From Monomorium pharaonis (Eukaryota > Arthropoda > Insecta > Hymenoptera > Formicidae): a stretch of 64,000 bases of DNA. This document shows positions 20,381 to 31,019 of this stretch, one piece after another. The position numbers were made by a program, and so were the translations under genes. The DNA lies in assembly GCF_013373865.1 (NCBI RefSeq), contig NC_050476.1:13001197-13065196 (forward strand). The letters are read 5' to 3'. Below the pieces are notes generated by a model, which did not search any database, was not told the DNA's origin, and saw nothing but the letters and a program-made list of their open reading frames with translations. Position 1 is the first letter of the stretch. Every line of letters begins with the position of its first letter.

Positions 20381-21034
20381 TTAAGCCGAAATGTCTCCGT
20401 CACCCAGCTCCGACCGAGCAGGACGCACTCCTGCCTCCTTGGCACGGTAAAAGATAGAAATGGTCGTATCTTCTTTCTGCTCCTTACGCCATTCTTCTAA
20501 AAGACCTCCTGAAAAAGAAATTCGAGCAACAGTAATTCCTTTTCCCCTAATGTTCCTTTTCTCTACCCTAGAGCAATAACCACAACCACTCGATTCGCAA
20601 AGACGTCTAGAAAGTCCGTCGGCATTTTTATGAATTAATCCTTTCCGGTTCAGAATCTCGAATTCATATTGTTGAAGTTTCTCCAGCCAACGTGCCAATT
20701 GCCCGTCCAGATCTTTAAAAGATAACAATCACTTTAAAGAAACATGATCTGTCCGAATTAAAAATTTTCTCCCAAGAAGGTAATGCCGGAAAGACTTTAA
20801 AGATTCTACAATTGCCAACAATTCGCGACGTGTAACACAATAGTTTCGCTCGGTTTTGCTCGACTGAACTCGACTGAAATAAGCAATGACCTTTTCCATT
20901 TCTTCCTGTTTTTGAGAAAGAACTGCTCCTATCCCGAGATTAGAAGCATCTGTGTCTAAAATAAATTCCCCTTCCTCTTTTGGAAACGCAAGTATAGGGG
21001 AAGAAAATAACTTATGTTTTAATTCCTTAAACAC
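20381..21034 (-). pseudogene. pol: RNase H region of gypsy 2
   Basis: Two in-frame pieces (20729-21034 and 20381-20728) are split by one TGA at 20729-20731, in the HVSLK block where relatives have Trp next. Motifs: LDTDASNLGIGAVLSQ, NYCVTRRELLAIV, RTDHVSLK, NADGLSRR. The last 30 residues lead toward the integrase linker. Role was degradation of RNA in the RNA-DNA hybrid. Confidence 0.85.
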
Positions 21035-21067
21035 AGAAAGACAATTTTTTTCCCAGACAAAAGGAAC

Positions 21068-21885
21068 TCAATTTTCCGTAAGCGCATATAAAGGTTTGGC
21101 TAAAGTAGAAAACCCTTTAACAAATTTCCTGTAATATGAGCAAAATCCGAGAAAGCTCCTTAATTGCTTTTTATTATGCTGAACAGACCATTCCCTTACA
21201 GCAGCTATCTTTTCGGGATCAGTAGTAATACCGTGTTCGGAAACAATATGATCTAAATATTTAACATTTTTTTCTAGAAAATTACACTTCTTTGGGTTAA
21301 TTTTCAAATTGACTTTTCGTAAACGCGAGAAAACTTTTTTTAAATTTTCAAGCATCTCAGAAAAACTTTTTCCATAAATAATAACATCATCGAGATAAAC
21401 TAAACAAATTTTATAGAGTAAATCGTGTAAAACTTTCTCCATTACACGCGCTCAAAAGTCGCAGGAGCATTACATAAGCCAAAAGGCATCACCGTAAATT
21501 GCCAAAGCCCGTTTCCGATGGAAAAAGCTGTCTTTTCTCTATCCTCAGGCTGAATTTTTATTTGCCAATAACCACTTTTTAAATCTAAGGTGGAAAACCA
21601 GATGTTACCTGAGAACTGATCGAGTATGTCATCAATCCTGGGAAGAGGATACGAATCCTTCTCAGTAACCCCATTTAATTTTCTATAGTCCACACAAAAT
21701 CTTATACTTCCATCATTTTTCCGGACTAAAACTGCGGGAAACATCCAAAGGCCCTGTGACTCCTCAATTACGCCTTGAGCTCTCATCTCCTCAATAATTT
21801 TATTAACCTCTCCGCGCATTTGAATGGGAATACGCCGAGGAACCTGCTTAATAGGAAGAGAATCTTTTACATTAATAACATGCAT
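21068..21885 (-). pseudogene. pol: Reverse transcriptase of gypsy 2
   Basis: Two pieces in different frames (21442-21885 and 21068-21442) are separated by a small indel just after PATFERV. The first has WMFPAVLVRKNDGSIRF, STLDLKSGYWQI and PFGLCNAPATF. The second begins with EKVLHDL and has the catalytic box (CLVYLDDVIIYGKS) and the thumb (SFLGFCSYYRKFVKGFS). All catalytic acids are visible, but the frame is broken. Confidence 0.88.
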
Positions 21886-21916
21886 ACCTATATTACAGTT
21901 CCCCGCGACAATGTTT

Positions 21917-22450
21917 TTAGAGAAAACATTGTTCCTTCAAGAAAAAAGGATTCTTTTCTACAGATTCAATAATTCGAGAACAACAAAAAGAATCACTTTT
22001 ATTTAAACTTTCTGAACCAAAAGCAGCATCGAAAATTCCCTGTAAATTGACAATTTCAAGAAAATCCGCTCCCAACAAACAATCATCTTTAATATCAGCA
22101 ACAAACATTGGAACTTCCAAAGAAAATTTCCCTAATCCAATCTTTACAAAAACTCTATAATTTACAGAGACCGTCTCTCTTGTGGGATATTTAAGAACAT
22201 AAGATTTCTTTTTTAACTTTTTACTTTCTTTTTCTACAAACTTACAATTTACAATAGAAACATCAGAACCCGTATCAGTCTTGAAAGAACAAGTTTTTCC
22301 TTCCAATCTTCCATAATAAATAAATTTTTCCTCTCTTACAGAATTAAAAAAACAATTTCCCATACGTCTAATCATCGGAACATTTCTCGCGGAAGTTGAA
22401 CTTGCTCCGGGAAGTTCAACTAAACCCGGTTTTCCCCTTTCATTGGGCAT
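21917..22450 (-). CDS. pol: Aspartic protease region of gypsy 2
   Basis: 177 codons in the -1 frame relative to gag, overlapping its end by about 31 nt. That is the usual gag-pol arrangement when pro-pol is reached by frameshifting. Motifs: FKTDTGSDVSIV (active-site DTG) and DCLLGADFLE near the end. It is cut by a stop at 21917 and the RT frame resumes at 21885, so a small indel lies between. I saw no clear slippery heptamer in the overlap. Confidence 0.8.
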   Translation of the reverse strand: MPNERGKPGLVELPGASSTSARNVPMIRRMGNCFFNSVREEKFIYYGRLEGKTCSFKTDTGSDVSIVNCKFVEKESKKLKKKSYVLKYPTRETVSVNYRVFVKIGLGKFSLEVPMFVADIKDDCLLGADFLEIVNLQGIFDAAFGSESLNKSDSFCCSRIIESVEKNPFFLKEQCFL

Positions 22451-23493
22451 TCAGACCGGAAATGTCCGATTTTCCTACAAGTCCAACACTCTTTAGAAAC
22501 CTTGTTCCCGAAACGTTTCTTTTCTTCCCCACTATCTTCCTTTTTCTTTTCTGTTTCCTCCGAAGCAGCTTTCTTTTCAAAATTAAAATTTCGCTTTTTA
22601 AAATAAGAACCTGCTCCTTCACGTTTCTCTCCAAGGATAATTTTCAAAGTTTTTGCCCTTTCAATCGCAACATAAAGAGAGGAAATCCCCTCCAACTGCA
22701 AAGTTTTTTTAATATTTTCATCTAAAAGCGCCGAAATAAATTGTGCGCAAGCTATCTTCTCGCACACCGCATAAGAACATTCAGGATAAGCGAATTGAGA
22801 GAGTCTCTCTAATTCTGCTCTTAGAGTAGCAAAATCTTCCCCGAATTTTTGTTTACGGTTTGCAAACTGCGTATAACAACTTTGAGAAGAACGCGTCTTC
22901 CCAAAGCGTAATTTTAACCTGGATTTCAATTCCGAGAATTCTAAATTTTCGAGATTCTGAACAGACTCTAAAACAGAACGTGCTTTACCCCGCAGACAAG
23001 AAGCGAGAGCGATGGCTTTAAAAGAATCATTCCAAAGATTCGCACGAGCAACTAAATCAAACTGCAAGAGAAATTCCCGTAGCAAAACTGTTCCATCGAA
23101 AGTATCGGGTTTTAACTTAAAACTGGGCTCTAAGCGTTCGCCTCTTTCGCCCGCGGAAACGCGAGCTGAATTCGCACGACTCGACCCCGCGTCACCCGCG
23201 TCACCACTTTCACGATTATTGGAAAGACTTAGCTGTAATTGAGAACGAAGAATCTGTAGCTCCTCGTCCCGCTGTCTCTGTTTTGCGGAGAATTCCTCTT
23301 CTCTGCGCAGCCGCTCCTCGCGCAAAGAGCGCATCTCCACAAGCAGTTCCTGAAGAACTTCCATTTGAGCCGCAGTAGGATTGGTTACCGCATTGGCTGA
23401 CTCCAATGCACGTGCTCGCTTCCTTGTAAAAGGCATTTCCTCCGCGGAAGAAGCCGCAATCAAATCCGAGTAAGACGGGGTTCTCGTAACCAT
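22420..23493 (-). CDS. gag: Gag of gypsy 2
   Basis: I place the start at the ATG near 23493; the frame stays open upstream, but that part is LTR and primer site. The N-terminal half holds a coiled-coil-like E/R/Q stretch (RSLREERLRREEEF). The capsid-like region begins near KPDTFDGT, and the protein ends with a single CCHC knuckle (CWTCRKIGHFRSEC). No internal stop. The pro-pol frame overlaps the 3' end. A related gag relic with the same PDTFDG motif lies at 28360-28740. Confidence 0.85.
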   Translation of the reverse strand: MVTRTPSYSDLIAASSAEEMPFTRKRARALESANAVTNPTAAQMEVLQELLVEMRSLREERLRREEEFSAKQRQRDEELQILRSQLQLSLSNNRESGDAGDAGSSRANSARVSAGERGERLEPSFKLKPDTFDGTVLLREFLLQFDLVARANLWNDSFKAIALASCLRGKARSVLESVQNLENLEFSELKSRLKLRFGKTRSSQSCYTQFANRKQKFGEDFATLRAELERLSQFAYPECSYAVCEKIACAQFISALLDENIKKTLQLEGISSLYVAIERAKTLKIILGEKREGAGSYFKKRNFNFEKKAASEETEKKKEDSGEEKKRFGNKVSKECWTCRKIGHFRSECPMKGENRV

Positions 23494-23520
23494 AGCTCGT
23501 TTGTGTCGCCAGTCCGTTAA

Positions 23521-23537
23521 GATCGGACGAGCCCCCA
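23521..23537 (-). other. Primer binding site, tRNA-Pro type
   Basis: Minus strand reads tgggggctcgtccgatc, four bases inside the LTR. The first 14 nt equal the tRNA-Pro primer site well known from murine leukaemia virus, from memory. The related remnant at 28763-28780 has tgagagctcgtccggaat at the same place. Confidence 0.75.
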
Positions 23538-23541
23538 AAAA

Positions 23542-23797
23542 TGTTGCGTTCGCCCGGCAAGTCTGCCTCGCACAATCACTCGCGCACTTCTGCGCGAAAT
23601 GACAAAGACACTCTCTTTCATAAAACTCTTTAATGAGGCTTGAAATACAAAGATCGTTCACGGATCAAGATCAAAGCACGTCCGCTCGGCTCGAAATCTC
23701 AAGCTCAACTCTCCCTTGACAACGTGTCAACATCCGTAATCAAGGGACAACGTTCACGTTCCACGGAGAAATCCCGAACGATCTCCCGACTCGGGCG

Positions 23798-23802
<5 letters not shown>
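23542..23802 (-). repeat. 5' LTR of gypsy 2
   Basis: 261 bp, tgttgcgttcgcc ... tcgggcgcaaca on the + strand. It is bounded inside by the primer site and outside by a (TA)n microsatellite. Confidence 0.85.
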
Positions 23803-23859
<57 letters not shown>

Positions 23860-23862
23860 TGG
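23803..23862. repeat. (TA)n microsatellite
   Basis: About 30 uninterrupted AT dinucleotides directly abutting the gypsy 2 LTR, which suggests insertion into the repeat or expansion at the junction. Confidence 0.95.
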
Positions 23863-24070
23863 AACCAGTATATTAATGTGTGTTGTATTTATGAAATTAT
23901 GAAATTAATTCTCTTTAATAAAAAATATTAAACAGTATTTTAACGCCATAATTATCAGAATAAACTGTACTATTTATTGATTTGTTTTATGTAATTTCTT
24001 AGCCTTTCTTTTTTTCCCCTTTTTCGCCAGTTTTAATCCAGATTAAGTATTGTGCATTATGTAAATTATT

Positions 24071-24992
24071 TGTAACGACCTGATTTCTGCGCGGATTAGC
24101 TCGCCAGGATATGGAGAGAAAAAAAAGGTCCAAGACAATAGACAGTTGATTTGTAATGAGAAACAGATATATTCTTAATTATATATACTATTTACAATAT
24201 GTACAGAGCGTTATACGCGTGTTTGTACCGAACATCTGTTTATGTAAGTCGCGTGCAATGCTCGGTGGCGGTCGCAGGGCTCGCGGTGAGACGGCTGGCG
24301 CTCCGCGGTGAAGAATTCGGATTTGGTAAGCGCGGGAATTAGCGCGGTACGGCGGGTGGTATTCTCGCCGTGCTGGTGGTTCGGTGCGGCGGGGTTCGCG
24401 CTGTGCGGTGGGCGGTCGTGAGTTTTAAACTCGGATAAGGCGGTGATCCATGGGTAGGATACGGATCTAGATCCGAGAACGCTCGGGAGAAACCAAGAAC
24501 ACTTGACCCTTTTAGCCTAGACCGTTTTTGCTAGGAACGGAGCGGGCCAGTAGTCGAGAGATCTCGGCAAAGGCAAAGAACTCTTTACCCTTAGTGCACT
24601 GACCCCAGGAGAAGGAGAAGATGCGATCAGAGCCGGAGAACGCTCGGCTAAAACGGAGAACTCTCCACTCTAACCTCTGGTCGCGATTTAGGAAGCTTCT
24701 TTCTTGTCGTGTCTCGGCGAGATCGTTTCAAGAGAAGTGAAGCTACCTCCACCGGGACGGTCTTTTATACCCGTCCGGGTGGAGGGTCGGTGACTCTCGG
24801 GAGTCTTCGGCCTCTCTTGTACTCTATCCCCGACGGTCGGGAGATCGGTGGGGAATCGCGCGACTTGCGGAGACGATTTTTGCCTCGACGCTGTGTGGAG
24901 TTTTTATGACGGGCCGGTGCCCGTATCGTGGTTCGACGGATGTTCGGCCGAGCCGTACGCGGTCGCTGGTCGCCGGGCGGGGGTTCATTACA
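24071..24992. repeat. Probable solo LTR
   Basis: A 922-bp GC-rich block in AT-rich DNA, starting tgtaacgacc and ending ttcattaca. Flanks are tatt and catt, an imperfect 4-bp duplication. It begins like the solo LTR at 54062-54777 (tgtaacgg) and has similar content (gagaacgctcgg repeated, cttttatacccgtccg like a TATA region). No coding sequence. Family not identified. Confidence 0.6.
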
Positions 24993-25111
24993 CATTAAAA
25001 TTAAAATTTTTCATTGCATTACTTTGCAAGAGAGTGTAAGAATACCCGAAAAAAATTATGAAAATTTTTAAAATTTATTTACTGTTTTTGTAACATTAAT
25101 TTCTTTTACAG

Positions 25112-25159
25112 CGCGAGGAGAAAGGAGTACAGGTCGCAGGAGTACCTATAACTACAAAG
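25112..25159 (+). CDS. Possible small exon of the neuropeptide gene
   Basis: Forty-eight bases framed by a strong acceptor (tttcttttacag) and donor (aaag|gtaaga). Its phase can join the exon at 29769 in the CCHamide frame without a stop, giving a basic, Ser/Tyr-rich lead-in with an RR pair. Its intron would then hold all the elements between 25160 and 29768. CCHamide precursors I know usually place the peptide soon after the signal peptide, so membership is uncertain; it could belong to another transcript or be chance. Confidence 0.3.
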
Positions 25160-25479
25160 GTAAGATTTTAATAAAAAGTATGTGTTGATCAAGACTACAC
25201 AAAAAACTTTTCAAGGATTCCAAAACAATTTTTTAAGTTCTTGTAATTATAAAGTTTCGTATAATGTATTTTTTATTCTAATAAAAAAATTTGTTTTATA
25301 GTGGTTTTTAATAAATAACACATTTTTCGTGAAAAAATTTCTGAAGATCTTTATATCTGTAAACATAAAATAGTTAAAGATGAACTTTTGAATGTGACAA
25401 TGTACTCTTTTAGAAAGGATTTCTGACACCAAGACAAAAATATTCTTGACATACTAATCTTATTACAACCTCATATAAT

Positions 25480-26170
25480 GACATTATTGCGTATGTACAC
25501 ATTGTACACACGACAGTATTGCGCGCAAACACATCGTACACATGACACATGCACATTGCACACATTATTGTATACATAAAATGAAGAAATAAAATTAACA
25601 CATTATACACACGACATTATTATACACATCCACATTGCACACATGATATTATTACGCTCATGCACATTGCACACATACACATTACACATATGACATTATT
25701 GCACACATGATATTAATACGCTCATACACATTGCACACATGATATTGCTTCCAATAGAAAGGGCTTCCGGATACATGCCGCGTCCTGGTACAGTATTGCG
25801 CTGACGTTTCGCGAACGTTGCAGTTTGCATTATCAGGGCTAGGAGCTCCGATACTGAGCTCTCTTGGATTGTAACCGTCCTTATATACGCCTTGTCCTGT
25901 GGTAGGGATGGGGGTGAAGGAAAGGGGCGGAGTTGTTCGTCTAATAGTAGCACAGTTCATTGGCTTACTATTGGTCAACTGTTGGTCAATCTTAATACAA
26001 TATTGGCTTACTATTTGCCAATTAATATGTGCTGTTCCGAAATGTTTTTAATTAATCAATTAAAAATTATTCCACATATGCATATTACACACATGATATT
26101 ATTATGCTTTTATACATTGCACACATGATATTATTACGCTTATACACATTCCACACATGACACTGTTGCA
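25480..26170. repeat. Minisatellite of cacacatg-type units, interrupted
   Basis: Imperfect units such as cattgcacacatgatattattacgc recur at 25480-25745 and 26070-26170, and in degraded form at 26900-26950. A different sequence (25746-25990) sits in the middle. Open frames here are by-products of the repeat. Confidence 0.7.
25746..25990 (-). mobile_element. Penelope-type leader fragment with hammerhead-like motif
   Basis: Read on the minus strand there is a TATA-like gtatataagg (about 25878-25887), then ccctgataatgcaaactg and gcgaaacgtcagcgc near 25800-25842. The ctgataa ... gaaac pair around an imperfect stem resembles the hammerhead core that Penelope-like elements carry in their terminal repeats; canonical ctgatga is altered by one base. 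No coding part follows. Confidence 0.45.
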
Positions 26171-26880
26171 CACATACTGTTCAAGCAGAACCGAAAGATA
26201 GGAACGGGAGTGACGTGGTAATGAAAGCTATCAATTTAGAACAGCACAGAATTAATATATATTTAAAAAGTCAAAAGAAACTATTTACAATATATACAAT
26301 CAAGGTTCGAAAGCACGAGTAAGAGTTGCTCTGCAGGTCATCGTAAGTCCGCACTTGAAAAACGGGCGGAAACGCTGACCGCGCGATCGACACAATAGAC
26401 TCGACTTTATTATTATCTCGGAGCACGAGACTTAACGCATACCGCAGTCGGCGAGCACACACGACTAAGCGAACAGAAAACTATGCGAATAATAATGAGT
26501 CGAAAACTAGCGATCCGATCCTTACGAATCTCTGCGACTGTATGCCTGCGCCCGCGGAGTCTCGGTTTTATATTCGCCAAAACTTATCGAATCCTCGACA
26601 AACGAGTAAGACTATACTAAAGGATATGAGCACTCTATCTCCTGGGAGTGGGGCGAAGATACAAGTTTAAGCCGAGAAGATACGACGTTAGTACGCGAGC
26701 ACTCGCTTTGAATTTGACGGCCGCTCAGCTGTTTTAACTGTCACGGCCGCTGTGTTGTTATTTACTCTCACTTTGTTATACCCGGGGGTTCCGAGAACGT
26801 CAACCAACGATCAAATGCTCGAGATCGAGAAACAAGAGATTTGCCAAGCTAAGACAAAATACATGATTTATTGTAAGCAT
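26171..26880. other. Unassigned GC-richer segment
   Basis: No gene or splice structure recognised. Composition (cgcgatcgac, gacggccgctcagctg, ttttatattcgcc) resembles LTR sequence, and short LTR-like edges (tgttatacccgg at 26774 and ctcgaaca at about 26892) are present. No duplicated flank was found. Confidence 0.35.
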
Positions 26881-27119
26881 CGTCTCTCGATCTCGAACAC
26901 ATACACACTGCACACATGACATTATTGCACACATGCACATTGCACACATGTGATCCACCCACACCTCCCCCTGCTTACAGAGCGAAACTGCGGGTACACA
27001 TGGGTTTGCGACTCTACGTAAAGCAAGATCCACCCACACTTCCTCCTCTTTACAGTGCAAAACGACATCTATGCTTATTTGCTGTGCCCATTTCTAAAAT
27101 TGACTGTAGCAATACTTGT

Positions 27120-27592
27120 GGCGGTTTTTAGAACTAACGTTTTAGAACTAAGCTTCAGCAAATATATAGAAAGAATAAAAATATCCTAAATAAAAGGACA
27201 AATAATTTGTTTTCTCTATAAAGATTATAACATAGTAATTATAATTTAGTAAATGCGCCAATCATAAAAACATACGTATAAAATTTATTTACTATTACTT
27301 TTTAATATTACAAAAACGTTTAAACGGGTTTTATGCTTAAATAATTAAATGATTAAAATCAACCAACGTGATTATAGTAAAGCAAAAATTTGGCGTGTAG
27401 TTAAAACACAATAGCCAATTAATATTATATAATATGGAAATTATTTGTACAAATAAAATAATAACAAAGTAATAACATATCAAAAACTTCACAAAGGTAA
27501 AGAAGATTATGTTAAGTACATAAACAAATTTAAAAATGATACAAGATCAACCCATAGGAAAAAATTATGTAAAAATTACTGCACAAAAAATT
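27120..27592. other. No gene seen
   Basis: AT-rich sequence without open frames or recognisable repeats between degraded minisatellite and a palindromic element. It would be intronic if the 25112 exon is real. Confidence 0.6.
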
Positions 27593-27924
27593 GGAGTGGC
27601 CTTCACTTGGACACAGTGCAAATGGACACAAAATAATGTACACGTTTCATTTCGACACAGTAATTTTGTACACAGGAAAAATAAATTCTGGACAAATTAC
27701 AATTTAAACATGATAAAAATGTATACTGTGCAATTGGACACGTAAAATTTGGACACCGCAAAGTTATACACTGCCAAGTTATACACTGTAAAGTTGTACA
27801 CCGTAAAATTGTACATGGTTCATTTAGACACGTAAAAATTGTACACCGCAAAGTTGTACACCGCAAAGTTTTGCGTGGAAAGTCGCAAACCCATGTAGTG
27901 CAGAGAATGGTTTGCATACACACA

Positions 27925-27955
<31 letters not shown>

Positions 27956-28314
27956 GCGCAAGGGGGGCCATCTCCCCCCTCTCGCACCCACCCCGTCAAA
28001 GTCGCTAACCCATGTTGTACATTGCAAACAAAGTAAAGTTTATATGTATTAGCAGATTTCCAATACAATGTACGTGGTGTACAAGTTTGCGGTGTACAAA
28101 TTTTACGTGTCCAATCGCAGGGTGTACATTTTTATCGTGTCCAAATTGTAATTTGTCCAAAATTTATTTTTCCTGTGTACAAAATTACTGTGGCCAAAAT
28201 TCCTGTGTCGAAATAAACCGTGTCCATTTGAAACGTGCACATTACTTTGTGTCTATTTGCACCGTGTTCATTTTCACTGTGTCCAATTGTACTGTGTCTA
28301 AGTAAACCACTCCC
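27593..28314. mobile_element. Palindromic element FB1 (15-16-nt unit arms)
   Basis: Ends ggagtggccttcac and gtaaaccactccc are inverted. Each arm is a series of 15-16-nt units beginning gtgtcc, gtgtac or gtgcac with A/T-rich spacers. The core holds gtcgcaaacccatgt, a (CA)n/(CG)n run, a C/G-rich hairpin and gtcgctaacccatgt. The core is shared with FB3 and FB4. No protein-coding potential. No clear target duplication. Confidence 0.75.
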
Positions 28315-28359
28315 CTTTCGACGCTTTATTCCACTGATTCGCGCGCGCGACCAGCTTAA

Positions 28360-28740
28360 ATTATAAAAGTTTTTGCAACGACATCGAGCCGTCAAAAGTG
28401 TCGGGTTTAATTTTTACTCCCACCTCCTTTTGCACTACACCCGCACACGCTTTCTCCGCGCCCCCGAATCGCGTTGCTTTGACCGAATTTCCGGTAGAAT
28501 CACATTAAAATTTGGACTTAGCTGTGGGTCGGAGAATCACTCCTCCAACCTCCGAAAGGCTGCTTCGCGCTTCAAGAAACGGGCTTCGATCTTGGCGCGA
28601 AGGTCTGCTGCTCTTGCCGCATCAACACGGCTTTCATCGCACTCGTTTTCGCGGAAATCGACGACACGATCTGAGAGCGGGTCTTCCTCGGCGAGTGTAT
28701 CGTCGTCATAAAAATTCCTCGACGCTTTAAACTTTTTTCA
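28360..28740 (-). pseudogene. Gag relic of a gypsy 2-like element
   Basis: Minus strand retains the PDTFDG motif (28385-28405) seen in gypsy 2 gag, and an Arg/Glu-rich stretch upstream of it. Together with the LTR and primer site next door, this is the 5' end of a truncated relative of gypsy 2. Confidence 0.6.
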
Positions 28741-28785
28741 TCGGCTCGTTTGCTCGTCCATTATTCCGGACGAGCTCTCAAAAAG

Positions 28786-29038
28786 TGTTGCATTTTCGCG
28801 TCACTTCCGCACTTCAAAGAACCTCGCGTGCACTTTCTCACACTCTCCCGAACTTACAGATGCTTGCAAGAAAAAACACTCTTGCGTAGATAAGGGAAAA
28901 ACGATATTTATTTCAACACACCAAAATACACAAGCTTGACAGCTCAGGTAATCTAAAACCAAAATCAACATGCTTTTCCATGGCAATCGGGCGATCGACT
29001 CGTGCGGCTGGCCATCATACCGGGCGACGCGTGCAACA
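28786..29038 (-). repeat. LTR of a gypsy 2-like element
   Basis: 253 bp, tgttgcattttcgcg ... ggcgacgcgtgcaaca. On its inner side is a tRNA-Pro-like primer site (28763-28780). Ends and primer match the gypsy 2 family although the LTR body has diverged. Confidence 0.75.
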
Positions 29039-29768
29039 ATATATAAATTTAAGCTTATATTGTTTTTACGTTTAGAACATATTTTATTCTTAAAATAGTA
29101 TTCTGATCACTATCCAACGCTATGTGGCGTGTTGTCATAGCGTTTTCTCGTAAATAAAATGTACTATTTAATGAATACAGGGGCACATCAAGTGCGTCGA
29201 AGGAAGTAAGATTTCAACATTGACATATAACTTACTAGACTGAAATATGTCAATCTATGAAAGAAATCGAGAAAAATGAGAATCACGGTATATATGTTAA
29301 CGTGTTAGTGTTAGTATTGATGTAATAAATTTAACCCTTCCAGAAATTTTAAAATCAGATTTTCAGATTAAGATCTTCAGATCGGTCTATTTTTAAATCT
29401 AAAATATTATAAGTTTGTCACACTAAATTATTCTAAAAAAATTAATAAAATAGCATCAAAAATTATGTTATTCTAGATTTAAGAACTTACCATTTAAGAA
29501 TAAAATATTCCTTCTGTGATGATAAATATGATTGGCGCTATATCGATCCTATTTTATGATAGATCGGACAATAATAAAATTAGATCCAGAAATCTTTGCT
29601 GTGGGTGTAGTTTCATCGATCAATGGCATGTAAAGTAAAAGAATAGAATCCTGAGTATGTTTCATGCGTACCTAAAGCGTTTGATACATCATAACATTTC
29701 GAATTCTTTTTCATTACCCTGATTACACAAACAATTCATCCATAACATCAATAATTAATCTCTTACAG
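29039..29768. other. Intronic or intergenic sequence before the neuropeptide exon
   Basis: AT-rich, no open frame or repeat recognised. It ends in a good splice acceptor (ctcttacag, 29760-29768). Confidence 0.6.
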
Positions 29769-30028
29769 ATAATTGCATGTCGTTCGGGCATGTCTGTTTC
29801 GGTGCTCATGGCAAAAGATTCGATTCGACCGTACGACGTAATACTTTACAAAAAAGTGTCAGCCAGAATTTTCAAGAATCTGAGGTACCATCACCGAACG
29901 ATGAATTATTTTACGTTTTTCCGAATGACGATTTCCGGGAACAGCGATCGGATCAGTCTTTCGAAAGGACTAGCAAAGATATTCAACAATTCGACATTTA
30001 TCCCCTGTCGTCTTTCGTGGATCAATGG
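29769..30028 (+). CDS. CCHamide-type neuropeptide precursor, internal exon
   Basis: A 260-bp exon between acceptor ctcttacag and donor gg|gtacgt, read in the frame that starts after two bases. It encodes NCMSFGHVCFGAHGKR: two Cys six residues apart, GH before the second, and G-A-H followed by Gly (amide donor) and Lys-Arg (convertase site). That is the signature of CCHamide peptides; the V before the second Cys recalls CCHamide-2. A spacer follows with RR and acidic stretches, typical of a prohormone remainder. Role, from the family: secreted peptide hormone for a G-protein-coupled receptor, linked in flies to feeding and growth signals. Signal-peptide exon and 3' exon were not found in the window. 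Unlike everything around it, the frame is free of stops. Confidence 0.82.
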
Positions 30029-30346
30029 GTACGTGTATTTCTATTGATAAGCATCGAAATATAGAATATAAAAATTGATCTAGTTACAAAATAGAAGATT
30101 TAAAAAATAAATTTTCTAATATATTTTAAAAGTACATAAATTAAAAAAAGATAATTTTAAAATTTTTTTAATATAGAAAAAGAAAATAACAAAAGTTCAT
30201 ATTAACAACAAATAAGATATACAGTTTTTACGTCAGTAAAGAGTACCCTGCATTAGTTACAAAGATAAAGAAAAAAAATATTTTACCTACTCATAGGAAA
30301 CAAAATTTAATTATTATTTTGAAAAAGTTTTTATTTTCAGTATATA
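30029..30346. other. Putative intron downstream of the neuropeptide exon
   Basis: AT-rich, no coding signal. A good acceptor-like ttttattttcag at 30329-30340 sits at the edge of a MITE, so it may not be a real exon start. Confidence 0.5.
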
Positions 30347-30812
30347 CAGGGTAAATGGCGAGTATCGTCCAAATTTTAATAGAAAGATAGACGGAATCGA
30401 GATGAACATAAAAGTACAATATTTTCTTGGGTTAGATCCACCAATAAGCAAGATATTAATTTTTCAAATTATACGAATGAGAGCGGGCCGAAGGAAGCGC
30501 TGTGCCGTTTGAGCTATAGCGGCTCACTGTCTCAAACATTGGCTGCCGGCGGCGGAGGGAGAAGGAGGAGAAGCGCGCCGTTGCTCATGCTTTGCCGCGC
30601 TTCTCTTTCTTCCCTCTCAGCGCGAACAGCCAATGTTTGACACAATGGTCCTATAGTTCGAGCGGCTCGGCACTTCCCTCGGCGCGTTCCCATTCGTATA
30701 AAGTGAAAAATTAATATATCGATTATTGGTGGATCTAAGACAACATTGGACTTTTATATCCATCCCGCCTATCTTCCTAATAAGATTTGGACGATGCTCG
30801 CTATTAACTCTG
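30347..30812. mobile_element. MITE with TA flanks (Tc1/mariner-type)
   Basis: Left end cagggtaaatggcgagtatcgtccaaattttaat is matched in inverse by ...attwggacgatgctcgctattaactctg at right. TA dinucleotides flank both sides. Inner arms also pair (attggtggatct, ttcgtat) around a GC-rich middle (30480-30690). No transposase. The location places it just downstream of the neuropeptide exon. Confidence 0.75.
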
Positions 30813-31019
30813 TATATAAATGCTAATAATATAAGATTAACTAGCGTTAGAGATATAATTTATTTGATACACGACAGACATAATTTATTTGAAGAACAAG
30901 AAAAAATTTTATATAATTTTGTACAGAAAAATTCTCATTATTTAATAATTAATAAATTTTATGAGCTGAAAGAAAAAACATCAAATAAGTAACATACATA
31001 TAAGGAAAGATAGTAATAT

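Larger units (their letters stand above)
15864..23802 (-). mobile_element. Second Ty3/gypsy element, decayed and 3'-truncated
   Basis: Read on the minus strand: 5' LTR 23542-23802, tRNA-Pro type primer site, gag, protease, RT, RNase H, integrase. The integrase core is split by DNA transposon copy B (16832-19731). No 3' LTR is visible; the element sequence ends against foldback repeat 2 near 15863. There is no env. Stops and frameshifts occur in protease-RT, RT, RNase H and integrase. Related LTR remnants occur at 28786-29038 and possibly 37593-37790 and near 45907. Confidence 0.9.

Noticed and set aside
24709..25039. Overlapping Arg/Pro/Gly-rich frames on both strands
   Set aside because: GC-rich LTR sequence keeps several frames open by composition.
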